The notes below the pieces were generated by a model that saw nothing but the letters and a program-made list of their open reading frames with translations, was not told where the DNA came from and did not search any database. Shown piece after piece: positions 10,110 through 19,001 of a stretch of 58,940 nt of DNA. Position numbers and translations under genes: made by a program. Where the stretch lies: NCBI GenBank assembly GCA_020073465.1, contig JAIQFC010000031.1, positions 1-58,940 on the forward strand. Reading direction: 5' to 3'. Numbering within the stretch: position 1 is the stretch's first letter; every line of letters begins with the position of its first letter. The stretch is from Terriglobia bacterium. GTDB taxonomy: Bacteria > Acidobacteriota > Terriglobia > Terriglobales > Acidobacteriaceae.

Positions 10110-10979
10110 CTAGTCGGTGTTGCTGATGTAAAGCACGCCCCGCGAATCTCGTTGAACCCGTACGGGATCACGGGAAAATCCTACGGATGATGGCCCCACA
10201 TTGAAACCGCCGTAGTAAAGGTCGGTGATGCGGCGGACGTAGCTGCGGGTCTCGGCATAGTGCGGAACGCCCGCGCTGCGCGCCACAGCGCCGGAACCGG
10301 CGTTATAGGCCGCGAGAGTCAGGTTCACATCGCCGCCATAGCTCTCCAGAAGCTGCTTGAGATGGCGAACGCCCGCGTCCACGTTCTGTTCGGGATCGAA
10401 TGGATTCTTGACTCTTAACTGCCGGGCAGTCGAAGGCATGAGTTGCATCAGGCCCATCGCGCCCTTGCGGGAGACGGCATTGGGGTTGAAGTTCGATTCC
10501 ACCTTCACGACCGCGCGGACCAGGTTGGGGTCCACATTATGGCGAGCGGCAGCCATGGAGATGGCGGAGTCGATATCTTCCTGGGAAGCTGCTCTGCCAC
10601 GGAAGTTCGCGGATACGATCTTGGCATTCGCAGACCGGTAGGAGTCGTGCCCGAAGTACTGTGTGACCTCGGCGGCAGCCGAGCGGGCGGCCCGCATGAC
10701 CGCGGCATTGGCTCCCGGGACCGGCTTCCAGCGGTTCTCCTTGACGCTCCAGTACATCAGCGTGCGCTTTGCTGGCTCCGTGGGTTGGGTATGGCGCACC
10801 GGGTTGGCGGGAGCAGGTTCATTGACGTAAATCTTGCGACCGTGCTCATCGGTAGTGGTGATTGTCGAGGAGGCGCTATCACTGGCGCCTGCCCAGACAC
10901 TGGGCGGATTGAGAGAAAGGGAGGTCGCGATTACGGTGCTGACCGTCAGCATTCTTGCGATTTGCAGGTGCTTTCGCAT
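10110..10979 (-). CDS. Secreted lytic transglycosylase (SLT domain)
   Basis: The product is 289 residues. It has a signal peptide (about residues 1-30), then a short region with a DUF4124-like TTTDEHGRKIYVNE motif, and an SLT (lysozyme-like) domain at about 135-270. The catalytic Glu161 sits in VKVESNFNPNAVSRKGAMGLMQLMP, and the downstream AAYNAGSGAV motif is present. It cleaves glycan strands of peptidoglycan to 1,6-anhydro-muropeptides in the periplasm. It lies 99 bases upstream of the amidase gene on the same strand and could be co-transcribed with it as a cell-wall remodelling pair. Confidence 0.9.
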   Translation of the reverse strand: MRKHLQIARMLTVSTVIATSLSLNPPSVWAGASDSASSTITTTDEHGRKIYVNEPAPANPVRHTQPTEPAKRTLMYWSVKENRWKPVPGANAAVMRAARSAAAEVTQYFGHDSYRSANAKIVSANFRGRAASQEDIDSAISMAAARHNVDPNLVRAVVKVESNFNPNAVSRKGAMGLMQLMPSTARQLRVKNPFDPEQNVDAGVRHLKQLLESYGGDVNLTLAAYNAGSGAVARSAGVPHYAETRSYVRRITDLYYGGFNVGPSSVGFSRDPVRVQRDSRGVLYISNTD

Positions 10980-11318
10980 ACCGGGTTCGTGCTTTTGCCT
11001 CGCTCTACCGCAGGACAGACTTAGCCCGCGTGTCCTCTACCCGGAACCTGACGGAGAATAAAACCAGAGTACGTCGATTATAGGCGGGAGGGAGGGGGTG
11101 GGCAATCTCTCCGAAGGGCGTAGAACCACCGGAGTAATCGCGGTAATCATAAGAAAATACTAACGTTAGGAGAAGTGCAGGTTACGCGGGCAGTTCCCAC
11201 GTCCCGGTTTTCAGTTCTCAGTCGCTGTCCCACGTTCCATGAGCCGTACTGTGCGACTAACCGCTCACAGCTGAGTGCGCCGGAGCCAGGAGAACTTCGA
11301 CCCGGACTTTCGCCGGAC
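10980..11318. other. 339-base gap without a recognised gene
   Basis: The gap lies between the 3' end of holB and the 5' end of the transglycosylase gene (both minus strand). It has an AT-richer patch near 11140-11170 (ATAAGAAAATACTAACGTTAGG) and a TTTTCAGTTCTCAGT-type word near 11209 that recalls other intergenic repeats, but no clear hairpin terminator. Confidence 0.4.
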
Positions 11319-12416
11319 CTACGCCTTTTCCAGGGCAGCGGCGAAGGCGTCGAGCGAAAGGGAGCGCAGCAGGTTGCGGCGCATGCCGCGTTCCACTTCA
11401 GCCAGGCGGTCGGCGGCGGAAACGATCCAGTCGAAGTCGGAGGAGTCGGCTAGCTTCGTAAGTTCGGCCTGGATATCAATGTTACGCACGAGCTCCGGAG
11501 TTCCGGCGGTCAGGAACATCAGGTCGCGCAGGAGGGAATACATCGTCTGCAGGAGTTGCTCAATCTTCTCTCGCCCTTCCGCACCGGGGCGGTACGACTC
11601 GGTGATCTTGAATAGCTCGCTGTGGTCTCCGCCCTGCAGCGCCGACTTCAGGATGGTGAGCGCGTTGGAGCGAGCGGCAACGTAGGTCGCCACGTCAAAG
11701 CTCCGGGCCCGCCCCACGGCACCCTGGCAGAGGTGGGCAACGAGGGAACGTTGCTGGGATTTCCATTCGGGACGGTATTTGGCCAGATAGCTCTCGATTT
11801 CTTCGGCCGGCAGCGCGGCAAGCGGGAAAACCATGGAACGGGAGCGAATGGTCGGCAGCAACTCGCCGGGATTTTCGGTAAGCAGGAAAATGGTGGCGAA
11901 TTCAGGTGGTTCTTCAAGCACTTTCAGAAGCGAGTTGGCGGCCTCCTTCATGAACGACGATGCCGTAAAGATGTAGACGCGTTCCCTGCCCTCGGCCGGC
12001 CGGTAGTAAATCGTCTCGATGACGCGGCGGATCTGATCGACCTTGATCATCATCTGCGGGGGATCAGGAGGGATGACGAGCACGTCGGGGTGAGTCTGGA
12101 CGAAGAGGCGGGTTTCTTTCTTGTCGGTCTCGCGCAGGTTTTCGCGGGCCTCGACGGCTTCGGCAAACCGGGCATCGAGGTCAACAGCCTGGGCAATGCG
12201 GGTGCAGTTCGCGCATTCGCCGCAGAAGTCGGTGAGGCCATCGGTCTGGGTGGGAGCCAGGCAGTTCAGGGCCTGGGCAAGCATCAGTGCGAGAGTGTAC
12301 TTGCCCGATCCGGGGGCGCCGGAGAGTACCACCGCGTGGGGAAAGCGATCGCGGGCCAGCATGTCGCGCAGCCGCTGGACGATGTCGGCGTTACCGTGGA
12401 AGTCGGAAAAGGGCAT
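11319..12416 (-). CDS. holB: DNA polymerase III delta' subunit
   Basis: The product is 365 residues. Walker A GAPGSGKY lies at 33-40. A zinc module follows with C52, C65, C68 and C71 (CGECANC). Then come the DnaX-like motifs VDQIRRVIETIYYRP, SLLKVLEEPP and an SRS-type sensor (TIRSRSM). It is the stator subunit of the clamp loader that loads the beta sliding clamp. The C-terminal third is less conserved, as usual. It lies 136 bases from tmk on the same strand, a gene order (tmk-holB) common in bacteria, here separated by a palindromic repeat. Confidence 0.93.
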   Translation of the reverse strand: MPFSDFHGNADIVQRLRDMLARDRFPHAVVLSGAPGSGKYTLALMLAQALNCLAPTQTDGLTDFCGECANCTRIAQAVDLDARFAEAVEARENLRETDKKETRLFVQTHPDVLVIPPDPPQMMIKVDQIRRVIETIYYRPAEGRERVYIFTASSFMKEAANSLLKVLEEPPEFATIFLLTENPGELLPTIRSRSMVFPLAALPAEEIESYLAKYRPEWKSQQRSLVAHLCQGAVGRARSFDVATYVAARSNALTILKSALQGGDHSELFKITESYRPGAEGREKIEQLLQTMYSLLRDLMFLTAGTPELVRNIDIQAELTKLADSSDFDWIVSAADRLAEVERGMRRNLLRSLSLDAFAAALEKA

Positions 12417-12424
12417 AGAACATT

Positions 12425-12542
12425 TTCACCACAGAGGCACAGAGAAACCGCAAATCATTGTAAGCAAATCATTGATAGTGGGCGAACCCTAGGCTCCTGA
12501 AGATTTCTGGTTTTCTCCGTGACTCTGTGCCTCCGTGGTGAA
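12425..12542. repeat. CACCACAGAGGCACAGAG inverted-repeat element, copy 1
   Basis: A 118-bp element with inverted ends: TTCACCACAGAGGCACAGAG on the left and, in reverse complement, TTCACCACGGAGGCACAGAG on the right. The interior is AT-richer and carries two AAATCATTG words. A second copy is at 53811-53942 and a half-copy at 52099-52135. It separates tmk and holB. Confidence 0.8.
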
Positions 12543-12552
12543 TCCGCTTTTG

Positions 12553-13218
12553 CTATAGCTTCAGTTTCCGGCTGACAACCTCCCTGATCTGGCGGTGAGT
12601 CTGGTCAGGGGTGCCGCTGGCATTCACCACGGCGACCCGTCCGTGTTCGCGCTTGGCGATGGCCAGGTAGCCGTCGCGCACGCGGGAGAAAAACGCGCGC
12701 GTCTCTTGCTCGAAGCGGTTTTCGTCACCATGGCCGCGATGGCCTCTTCGCGATGCGCGCTGGTTGCGGCGGCGGGCCCGGCCGACGCTCATGGCAGGGT
12801 TGGAGTCGAGGAGGATAGTCAGGTCGGGTTGCAGGTCTCCGCAGAGGACCCGGTGCAATTCGAGAACCGCGTGGGTACCGAGTTTGCGGCCGCTGCCCTG
12901 GTAGGCTTCGGTCGAGTCGGTGAATCGGTCACAGAGCACGATGCTGCCATGCTCGAGCGCGGGCTCGATTACTTCGGCGATGTGCTGGGCGCGGGAGGCG
13001 AACATGAGGGCCATCTCGGCCAAGGGGGAAAGTCCGGCAGTGCCGGAGTCTAGAAGCACCCTGCGGATTCTTTCTCCGGTGGAGGTTCCGCCGGGCTCGC
13101 GGGTTTCGACTACTTTGTGTCCGGCGGCACGGAGAACGGCGGCGAGCTTGCGGAGTTGCGTGCTCTTGCCGGTTCCGTCGAGTCCTTCGAAGGTAATGAA
13201 TTTTCCGCGCCGTGACAT
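12553..13218 (-). CDS. tmk: Thymidylate kinase
   Basis: The product is 221 residues from the chosen ATG at 13218; an upstream in-frame start 21 codons earlier gives a non-conserved extension. P-loop GLDGTGKST, the DR motif CDRFTDSTEAYQG and the dTMP-binding EPGGT are all present. It phosphorylates dTMP to dTDP in the cytoplasm. The LID region is odd: between VGRARRR and ENRFEQE there is an extra Arg/Gly/His-rich stretch, NQRASRRGHRGHGD, longer than the usual RARGRGDLDRFE. Proteins with Arg in the LID are known, but the extra length is unusual. The ribosome-binding site for this start is weak, so the exact start is uncertain. Confidence 0.92.
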   Translation of the reverse strand: MSRRGKFITFEGLDGTGKSTQLRKLAAVLRAAGHKVVETREPGGTSTGERIRRVLLDSGTAGLSPLAEMALMFASRAQHIAEVIEPALEHGSIVLCDRFTDSTEAYQGSGRKLGTHAVLELHRVLCGDLQPDLTILLDSNPAMSVGRARRRNQRASRRGHRGHGDENRFEQETRAFFSRVRDGYLAIAKREHGRVAVVNASGTPDQTHRQIREVVSRKLKL

Positions 13219-13285
13219 CTGCGGAATGATAGCAGCGAGCAGGTAGGGGTGCACGTTGCTCGCGCCTTTGTGACGGTACACGCGA

Positions 13286-13352
13286 GATCCCTTCGACTTC
13301 GCTCAGGGCAGGCTCTTCGCTCCGCCTGAAAGACGGCTGCGCTCAGGATGAC
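13286..13352. repeat. Solo GTCATCCTGAGC-family repeat
   Basis: It runs from GATCCCTTCGACTTCGCTCA to GCTCAGGATGAC, and contains two partial arms in the same direction. It lies between the divergent tmk and M61 genes. Confidence 0.65.
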
Positions 13353-13510
13353 GCCGGACAACAAGGCGTCGTCGGAGCCGAAACTGCAACGTGCCCACAA
13401 GAATGAACGAGCCTGTGTTCCTGTACTACCCTACTCACGGACTGCTATAGTCATAAATTCTGTCGAGTGCTGTGGGTTTCGACTCAACAACAACAATGGG
13501 GGCCTTAACA

Positions 13511-15379
13511 ATGAAACTCTCAAGGGTCTTGGGAGTGGTTTGTTTTTTTGTTCTATCGATTCCAGGTTGGTCGGCAACACCGCCCACGGTCACGCTTTCC
13601 GTCGATGCCTCCACGGCGGCGCGCAAGATTTTCCACGCGACCCTGAAGATTCCTGCGAGTGCGGGAGACCTGACGCTCTACTACCCGAAGTGGATTCCGG
13701 GCGAACACGCCCCCGATGGTCCGGTCGTCGATCTGGCGGGTCTAAAGTTCAGCGCCGACGGCAAAACCTTGAAGTGGCGGCGTGATCTGCTCGATGGGTT
13801 CACCATCCACGTGGAGGTTCCGGCGGGCGTGAATGAGATCGAAGCAGAGCTGGATTTTCTGTCGCCGGCAACGTTTGAGGGTGGATTTTCGGCTGGTTCC
13901 TCTGCCACCGACAAGATGGCGGTGATCAGCTGGAACCAGGTTCTGCTGTACCCCAAAGGCTGGAAGTCGGATGACATCAACTACTCGGCCAGCCTGAAAC
14001 TTCCCGCGGGATGGAAGTTCGGAACTCCGCTGCCGGTTACGAGCCAGAGCGGGAATGAAATCAAATTTGCCACCGTGTCGCTGACCACGCTGGTCGATTC
14101 TCCGGTGATCACGGGGGAATTCCTCAAGGTCGTACCGCTGGCGCAGGATCCGGTCACCGAGATGGATATTGCTGCGGACAGCGCGGCCGCGCTCGAACCG
14201 CCGCAGGAAGTCTGGGATCACCACAAGAATCTAGTGGAGCAGGCGAACAAGCTTTTTGGGGCGCATCATTACCGCGACTACCACTTCCTGCTCAGCCTGA
14301 GCGATCATGTGGCCCACTTTGGACTGGAGCACCACGAGTCCGATGACAGCCGGATTGGCGAGCGCGGACTGGTCGACGACGGTCCGCGCAAGTTGGGGGC
14401 AGGATTGCTGCCTCACGAGTACGTACATTCGTGGAATGGGAAGTACCGCCGTCCTGCAGATTTGGCGACGCCTGACTATCAACAGCCGATGCAGGACGAT
14501 CTGTTGTGGGTGTACGAGGGGCTGACCAACTATCTGGGAGTTGTTCTCACGGCTCGCAGCGGGTTGCGTACCACCGATCAGGAGCGCGACGAGTTGGCGC
14601 TGACGGCGGCAGCGCTCGATCGGGGGACACCTGGGCGGGAGTGGCGCAACCTGCAGGACACTGCCGATGCGGCGCCGCAGCTTTACTTTACGCCGGAGGC
14701 CTGGCATTCATGGCGGCGGGGTACGGATTTTTACAGCGAAGATACGCTGAACTGGCTGTGGGCGGACGTGATTATCCGGCAGCAGAGCAAGGGTAAGAAG
14801 ACGCTGGATGACTTCTGCAAGCTCTTCCACGGAGCGCCCAGCACGGGGCCAATGGTCAAGCCTTATACCTTCGAGGATGTGGTAACCACTCTCAATCAGG
14901 TAGTGGCTTACGACTGGCGTGGCTTCTGGACGGAGCGGTTGACCAACCACGGGCCGGGTGCGCCGCTGGGCGGAATTGAAGGCAGCGGATGGAAGGTGGT
15001 GTACGACGAAACTCCGTCGGAGATGGAGAGCAGCGGGCAGGGCGTCTCCCATTTCATCGATGCGATTTACTCGATTGGCCTGGAACTGCGCGATGATGGT
15101 GGCGTCGACGACACGATTGAGGGAATGCCGGCGGCGAAGGCGGGCATTGGGCCGGGCATGAAAGTAGTGGCCGTCAACGGGCGCAAGTTCTCAGCCGACG
15201 TGTTCCGGGATGCGCTGAAGGCGGGCAAGAACAGCAGCGCACCGCTGGAATTGCTGGTGGAGAATACCGACTATTACAAGACCTACAAGCTGGACTATCA
15301 CGGCGGGGAACGGTATCCGCATCTGGTGCGGGATGAGGCCAAGCCGGACTTGCTGAGCGAAATCCTCAAAGCGAAGTAG
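13511..15379 (+). CDS. M61 family metallopeptidase with PDZ domain
   Basis: The product is 622 residues. The start at 13511 follows a GGGGG sequence and opens a signal peptide (MKLSRVLGVVCFFVLSIPGWSA). An N-terminal beta domain is followed by the gluzincin catalytic domain with zinc motif HEYVH at 302-306 (LLPHEYVHSWNGKYRRP), and then the family motif DLLWVYEGLTNYLG, whose Glu should be the third zinc ligand. A C-terminal PDZ domain (about 525-600, AKAGIGPGMKVVAVNGRKFS) follows. Family members are glycyl-preferring aminopeptidases or related periplasmic proteases. No operon partner is apparent; a TATAGT -10-like box lies near 13445. Confidence 0.9.
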   Translation: MKLSRVLGVVCFFVLSIPGWSATPPTVTLSVDASTAARKIFHATLKIPASAGDLTLYYPKWIPGEHAPDGPVVDLAGLKFSADGKTLKWRRDLLDGFTIHVEVPAGVNEIEAELDFLSPATFEGGFSAGSSATDKMAVISWNQVLLYPKGWKSDDINYSASLKLPAGWKFGTPLPVTSQSGNEIKFATVSLTTLVDSPVITGEFLKVVPLAQDPVTEMDIAADSAAALEPPQEVWDHHKNLVEQANKLFGAHHYRDYHFLLSLSDHVAHFGLEHHESDDSRIGERGLVDDGPRKLGAGLLPHEYVHSWNGKYRRPADLATPDYQQPMQDDLLWVYEGLTNYLGVVLTARSGLRTTDQERDELALTAAALDRGTPGREWRNLQDTADAAPQLYFTPEAWHSWRRGTDFYSEDTLNWLWADVIIRQQSKGKKTLDDFCKLFHGAPSTGPMVKPYTFEDVVTTLNQVVAYDWRGFWTERLTNHGPGAPLGGIEGSGWKVVYDETPSEMESSGQGVSHFIDAIYSIGLELRDDGGVDDTIEGMPAAKAGIGPGMKVVAVNGRKFSADVFRDALKAGKNSSAPLELLVENTDYYKTYKLDYHGGERYPHLVRDEAKPDLLSEILKAK

Positions 15380-15496
15380 CGGCCGTGGTGGAGAGATTCT
15401 TCTGAGAGCACACGGCCGGGGATCACAGGTCAGAAAAAGCGACCCGAAGCAGTGGTGAAAACTCCTCTTCAAGCCGCTGGTCGTGCGAGCTTGCGT

Positions 15497-15525
15497 GGGG
15501 TTCTTCGCTTCGCTCAGAATGACAG
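15497..15525. repeat. Degenerate solo GTCATCCTGAGC-family repeat
   Basis: GGGGTTCTTCGCTTCGCTCA followed by GAATGACAG; it is one short arm of the family, with one change in the terminal word. It lies between the convergent M61 and rnhB genes. Confidence 0.5.
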
Positions 15526-15542
15526 AGTCTAATAGATTTTCT

Positions 15543-16325
15543 CTAGGCGGTTTCTGCCTCGGGCTCTTCCATGCCGGTTTCTGACAAAGTCTCAGCTGGA
15601 GTGTGGTCTGCTTCACCTTCCTGCATGAACTCGAAGACTTCCTGCGGTACGGGATTTAGCCACACCGGCGCGAACGACTGGCGATGGAGCGGAGTCGGGC
15701 CGTACTCGCGGAGGGCGGCCAGGTGCTTGGGTGCGCTATAGCCCTTGTTTGAGGCCAGGCCGTATGCGGGGAAGATAGGATCCCATTCGCGCATCATGCG
15801 GTCGCGTTCCACCTTGGCCAGGATCGAAGCTGCGGCGATGGAGGCCGATAACGCGTCGCCGTGGATGATCGCGGTCTGCGGCAGTTCACAGTCGAGGCGG
15901 ACGGCATCGACCAGCAAGTGGTCGGCGGCGGGAGCCAGACGCAGCACGGCTTCGCGCATGGCCAGCCGGGATGCTTGATAGATGTTGATTTGATCGATGC
16001 GAGCGGCGTCCACCGCGGCTACGGCCCAGGCCAGGGCGTGCTTGAGAATGCGTTCCGCCAACACCTCGCGGCGCTCGGGCAGTAGCAGCTTGGAATCACG
16101 CAGGCCACGAATGCGGTAGTTTCGATCCAAGATAACCGCGCCCGCCACTACCGGACCGAACAGGGACCCTCTTCCGACTTCGTCCACGCCAGCAACCAGA
16201 GTGGCGCCGGATTCCCAGGCGCGATTCTCATAACGTAGGGTGCAGCGCAGCCGCTTCAGCAGGCGCAGTTTGGCCGCTGACGGCGACAGCGGGCGTTCCG
16301 GCGAGAGCTTTGCGGAGGCAGACAA
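15543..16325 (-). CDS. rnhB: Ribonuclease HII
   Basis: The product is 260 residues, longer than the usual ~200 because of an N-terminal basic extension (about 40 residues) and an acidic tail (EGEADHTPAETLSETGMEEPEAETA). The family core is clear: VAGVDEVGRGSLFGPVVAGAV with the catalytic Asp-Glu, LVDAVRL, and AAASILAKVERDRMM with a catalytic Asp region, then GYSAPKHLAALREYGPTPLHRQSFAPV. It nicks RNA in RNA-DNA hybrids, including single ribonucleotides. rnhB next to rplS/trmD is a common bacterial arrangement; here a PilZ gene on the opposite strand is placed between. Confidence 0.94.
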   Translation of the reverse strand: MSASAKLSPERPLSPSAAKLRLLKRLRCTLRYENRAWESGATLVAGVDEVGRGSLFGPVVAGAVILDRNYRIRGLRDSKLLLPERREVLAERILKHALAWAVAAVDAARIDQINIYQASRLAMREAVLRLAPAADHLLVDAVRLDCELPQTAIIHGDALSASIAAASILAKVERDRMMREWDPIFPAYGLASNKGYSAPKHLAALREYGPTPLHRQSFAPVWLNPVPQEVFEFMQEGEADHTPAETLSETGMEEPEAETA

Positions 16326-16742
16326 GGGAGTTGGTCAACATATTCGTCGAGACGTAGGTTTGACGCAAGGGTGGAAAAGCACGGGTCCGGTGGAAAACTG
16401 CGGCGAGCACCTAGGGCTAGAGAGTGCGCAACGGAACTCGTGCCGTCCCTACGTGACTCGTCTAATGCTCCTCGCTTACCCGGCACTGCCGTGCCGGGCT
16501 TTCACATGCCACCCCTAACGGGGCTAGAGGTCCAACGATTCTGTTCGATCGCCTCCGCCCGGAATTGGTTCTACCCCGCACAGACTGGGGGTCCGGGCCG
16601 GTTCTGAGGCGCTGACGCTTGTATGGTGCCTATCGCCAGTTGGTAATGCCAGTTGGTAACCATTACCTGGATTACAGGCGTACATTGCCCGGCCGGACAT
16701 GTACTGCTATGTTGGCAGCAATCGGAACGGCTCGAGGTAGCG
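16326..16742. other. 417-base gap rich in palindromic text
   Basis: The gap is divergent between rnhB and the PilZ gene. It contains the paired hairpin repeat at 16479-16566 and the words GCCAGTTGGTAATGCCAGTTGG and GGTAAT/ATTACC near 16640-16670. No supported coding frame was found. Confidence 0.45.
16479..16566. repeat. CCCGGCAC-hairpin repeat, copy 1
   Basis: Two hairpins in a row, CCCGGCAC/GTGCCGGG and CCCCT/GGGG-type, followed by a tail ending CCCGGAATT. The same order occurs at 57093-57178. Confidence 0.65.
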
Positions 16743-17510
16743 GTGGAGAGTAAACCGAACACGTCGCAAGAAGACGGCCTGCTGATGGGAAAGCTGGTGC
16801 ATTTGGCGCTTCCCGTCCGCTGGAGCCTGGTCGGGCAGGAGGGGCGTGGTCCTCTCGAGCTGGCATGCACGTATGACATCCACCCGCGGGGGGCACGGTT
16901 GCTGGGTGGGCAGGAGGTGAGTCTCGGCGATCTGGTCATGGTGGAGCGCGGGCGGAACAAGGCCATGTGCCAGGTAGTTTGGACTGCCGACCCCGAGTCT
17001 CCGCTGCGCGGACAATTCACGGTACAGTGTGTTGAAGGCAGGACGCCCTGGGATGACGAACTTCGTCAACTGGAGGAGGAGTACCAGCCGGTCATTCCGG
17101 GGAAACCCAGGAATCCGGGTACAAGCCACGTGCGGCAGGAGAACCGCCGTCGCCGACCGCGCTATGCCGTAGATGGAAAGGCCGACGTAATCGATGGGGT
17201 GCAATACCTGAAGGGCCATGTCGAGCAGCTTTCGGAATTCGGCGCGCGCATCACTGCAAAGGACTCGCTTCGTCCCGGAACGGACTTCCGCCTGATGTTG
17301 AACGTCTTCGATGTCAGCCTCGCGCTGAAAGCGCAAGTGAAGTATCTGGCCGACAACGTGGGAATGGGAGTGGAGTTCCAGGAAATACGGCGCGGGGACC
17401 GGCCGCTACTCGAATACGTGCTGCGCAAGTTGAGAGAGGCCAGAAGGAAGAGCGCCGAGGAGTTCGTGCCCGTCGAGGTGGTTCGGGAGCCGCTGACCGC
17501 GGCTGGATAG
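16743..17510 (+). CDS. PilZ domain protein
   Basis: The product is 255 residues from a GTG at 16743 preceded by CGAGG; the frame extends upstream to 16653, but that part runs through repeat-like sequence. The C-terminal half is a PilZ domain: RRRRPRYAVDGKADV carries the RxxxR-type c-di-GMP signature, and further on come QLSEFGARI (the D/NxSxxG-like loop) and VGMGVEFQEI. The N-terminal half (VRWSLVGQEGRGPLELACTYDIHPRGARLLG) looks like a second, degenerate PilZ-like barrel. c-di-GMP binding is expected for the family but not proven here, because the Asp of the second motif is Glu. A strong terminator follows at 17525. Confidence 0.85.
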   Translation: MESKPNTSQEDGLLMGKLVHLALPVRWSLVGQEGRGPLELACTYDIHPRGARLLGGQEVSLGDLVMVERGRNKAMCQVVWTADPESPLRGQFTVQCVEGRTPWDDELRQLEEEYQPVIPGKPRNPGTSHVRQENRRRRPRYAVDGKADVIDGVQYLKGHVEQLSEFGARITAKDSLRPGTDFRLMLNVFDVSLALKAQVKYLADNVGMGVEFQEIRRGDRPLLEYVLRKLREARRKSAEEFVPVEVVREPLTAAG

Positions 17511-17524
17511 TCGGTAGAGTTCAG

Positions 17525-17553
17525 CGCCGGCCTGGGCCTGCGGCCGGCGTTTT
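17525..17553 (+). terminator. Terminator of the PilZ gene
   Basis: Perfect stem CGCCGGCC/GGCCGGCG with a nine-base loop, followed by TTTT. Confidence 0.75.
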
Positions 17554-17606
17554 CCGCGCGCAGTCGCAGCCCCGTAGTGAACGCCCGCCCGCATTCATCT
17601 TCGATC

Positions 17607-17658
17607 CGTGTCCGTTGGCGGCATCTTAATCCCATCATCAGGCCCGCCAACGGACACG
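17607..17658. repeat. Perfect 15-bp inverted repeat 3' of rplS
   Basis: CGTGTCCGTTGGCGG and its exact reverse complement are separated by 22 bases. It lies 15 bases beyond the rplS stop codon, without a U-run, so it may stabilise the operon's 3' end or act as a weak terminator. Confidence 0.7.
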
Positions 17659-17672
17659 ATTATCCCGACCAT

Positions 17673-18017
17673 CTACTCGACGTCGCGCAGGCGTGCCGCT
17701 TTGCCCCGGAGTCCGCGCAGGTAGTACAGCTTGGCGCGGCGCACCTTGGAAGACCGCAGCAGATCGATCTTGTCGATCACCTTGGACTGGATGGGGAAAA
17801 TGCGCTCCACACCCTGCCCAAAGCTGATCTTGCGGACCGTGAAGCTGGCCTGCGGGCCGTTGTCGCGCTTAATAACGACGCCTTCAAAGGCCTGCAGACG
17901 CTCCTTGTCGCCCTCCTTGATCTTCACGTGGACACGGACGGTATCGCCGGGACGGAAGTCGGGGATGTCGGTGCGTTTCGATTTCGCCAGTAGTTTTTCG
18001 ATAATGAGGTTCGACAT
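17673..18017 (-). CDS. rplS: 50S ribosomal protein L19
   Basis: The product is 114 residues, usual length. Characteristic stretches are [55 protein letters not shown] and [19 protein letters not shown]. It sits at the 30S-50S interface. It is the last gene of the rpsP-khpA-rimM-trmD-rplS cluster, with trmD upstream on the same strand. A repeat fills the 109-base trmD-rplS gap. Confidence 0.98.
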   Translation of the reverse strand: MSNLIIEKLLAKSKRTDIPDFRPGDTVRVHVKIKEGDKERLQAFEGVVIKRDNGPQASFTVRKISFGQGVERIFPIQSKVIDKIDLLRSSKVRRAKLYYLRGLRGKAARLRDVE

Positions 18018-18044
18018 ATTCGTTTTCCTTCGTCGTTCGATTCT

Positions 18045-18109
18045 GGTCTTAGGTCTTGGGTGTTAGGTCTTAGGCCGGAGCCCAAGACCGAATACCTAAG
18101 ACCTGGCAC
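18045..18109. repeat. TTAGGTCTT inverted-repeat element
   Basis: The left half has GGTCTTAGGTCTTGGGTG and TTAGGTCTTAGG; the right half has CCCAAGACC and ACCTAAGACCTGG, their near reverse complement. It forms a long imperfect hairpin inside the trmD-rplS gap. It was not seen elsewhere in this window. Confidence 0.6.
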
Positions 18110-18126
18110 CTCTTCACTCGCGATCA

Positions 18127-18933
18127 CTACTCCTGGCCAGCCTTGATCCGGGCCAAGATCTTTGCGTCCTCGTCGCTGAGGGCCACGCCATCGAGCAAAT
18201 CGGGACGGTTGCGCAACGTTTTCTCCAGCGCCTGCTGGCGCCGCCAGCGGCGAATTTCCTCGTGGTTGCCGGAAATCAAAACTTCCGGCACCGGAATCCC
18301 GCGAAACTCGGCTGGCCGCGTGTAATGCGGATAATCCAGCAATCCACCCGAACCGCAGGTCGAATCCGGTCCCTCGGAATCTCGCTCCACATCGGCCGTG
18401 AAGGATTCCTGCCGCGTGGACGCTTCGTTTCCGACCGCGCCCGGCAGCAAGCGGGTCACCGCTTCGATGATGACCGCAGCGCCCATTTCCCCACCGCTCA
18501 ACACATAGTCGCCGATCGAAAGCTCGCGGTCGGCGAGAAAATCGGCGACACGCTCGTCGACACCTTCATAGCGTCCGCAAATCAGAACTACGCGATCGAG
18601 CGTGGCCAGTTCTGCGGCAACCTTCTGCGTAAAGCGCTGCCCCTGGGCGGAAAGCAAAATCACCGACTGCTTTACGCGCCGGGCCACACGGTCCTCGCGA
18701 GGAGCCAGTTGGAGCGTATCCAAACATTCAAAGAGCGGTTCCGGCTTCAGCACCATGCCTTCGCCGCCGCCGAAAGGGCGGTCGTCCACGGTGCGGTGCT
18801 TGTCGTGCGTAAACCCCCGCAAGTCGTGGACTTGAATTTCCGCCAGGCCCATCTCGCAGGCCCGGCGGGTAATGCCGTGGTCCAAAGGCCCGCGGAAAAA
18901 GCCGGGAAAGATCGTGAGAATGTCGGCTCTCAT
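18127..18933 (-). CDS. trmD: tRNA (guanine-N1-)-methyltransferase
   Basis: The product is 268 residues. The SPOUT-fold signatures are clear: MRADILTIFPGFFRGPLDHGI, the substrate-loop motif DDRPFGGGEGMVLKPEPLF, the knot region LICGRYEGVDERVADFLADRELSIGDYVLSGGEMGA and DYPHYTRPAEFRGIPVPEVLISGNHEEIRRWR. It makes m1G37 in tRNAs, preventing +1 frameshifting. It lies downstream of rimM, with 68 bases between, within the ribosomal cluster. Confidence 0.97.
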   Translation of the reverse strand: MRADILTIFPGFFRGPLDHGITRRACEMGLAEIQVHDLRGFTHDKHRTVDDRPFGGGEGMVLKPEPLFECLDTLQLAPREDRVARRVKQSVILLSAQGQRFTQKVAAELATLDRVVLICGRYEGVDERVADFLADRELSIGDYVLSGGEMGAAVIIEAVTRLLPGAVGNEASTRQESFTADVERDSEGPDSTCGSGGLLDYPHYTRPAEFRGIPVPEVLISGNHEEIRRWRRQQALEKTLRNRPDLLDGVALSDEDAKILARIKAGQE

Positions 18934-19001
18934 CGCGGGTCAAAACTCTTTGCCACAGAACTCGGGGCCGCAGATTTCGCAGGCCACGCAGATTGTTTTC
19001 T

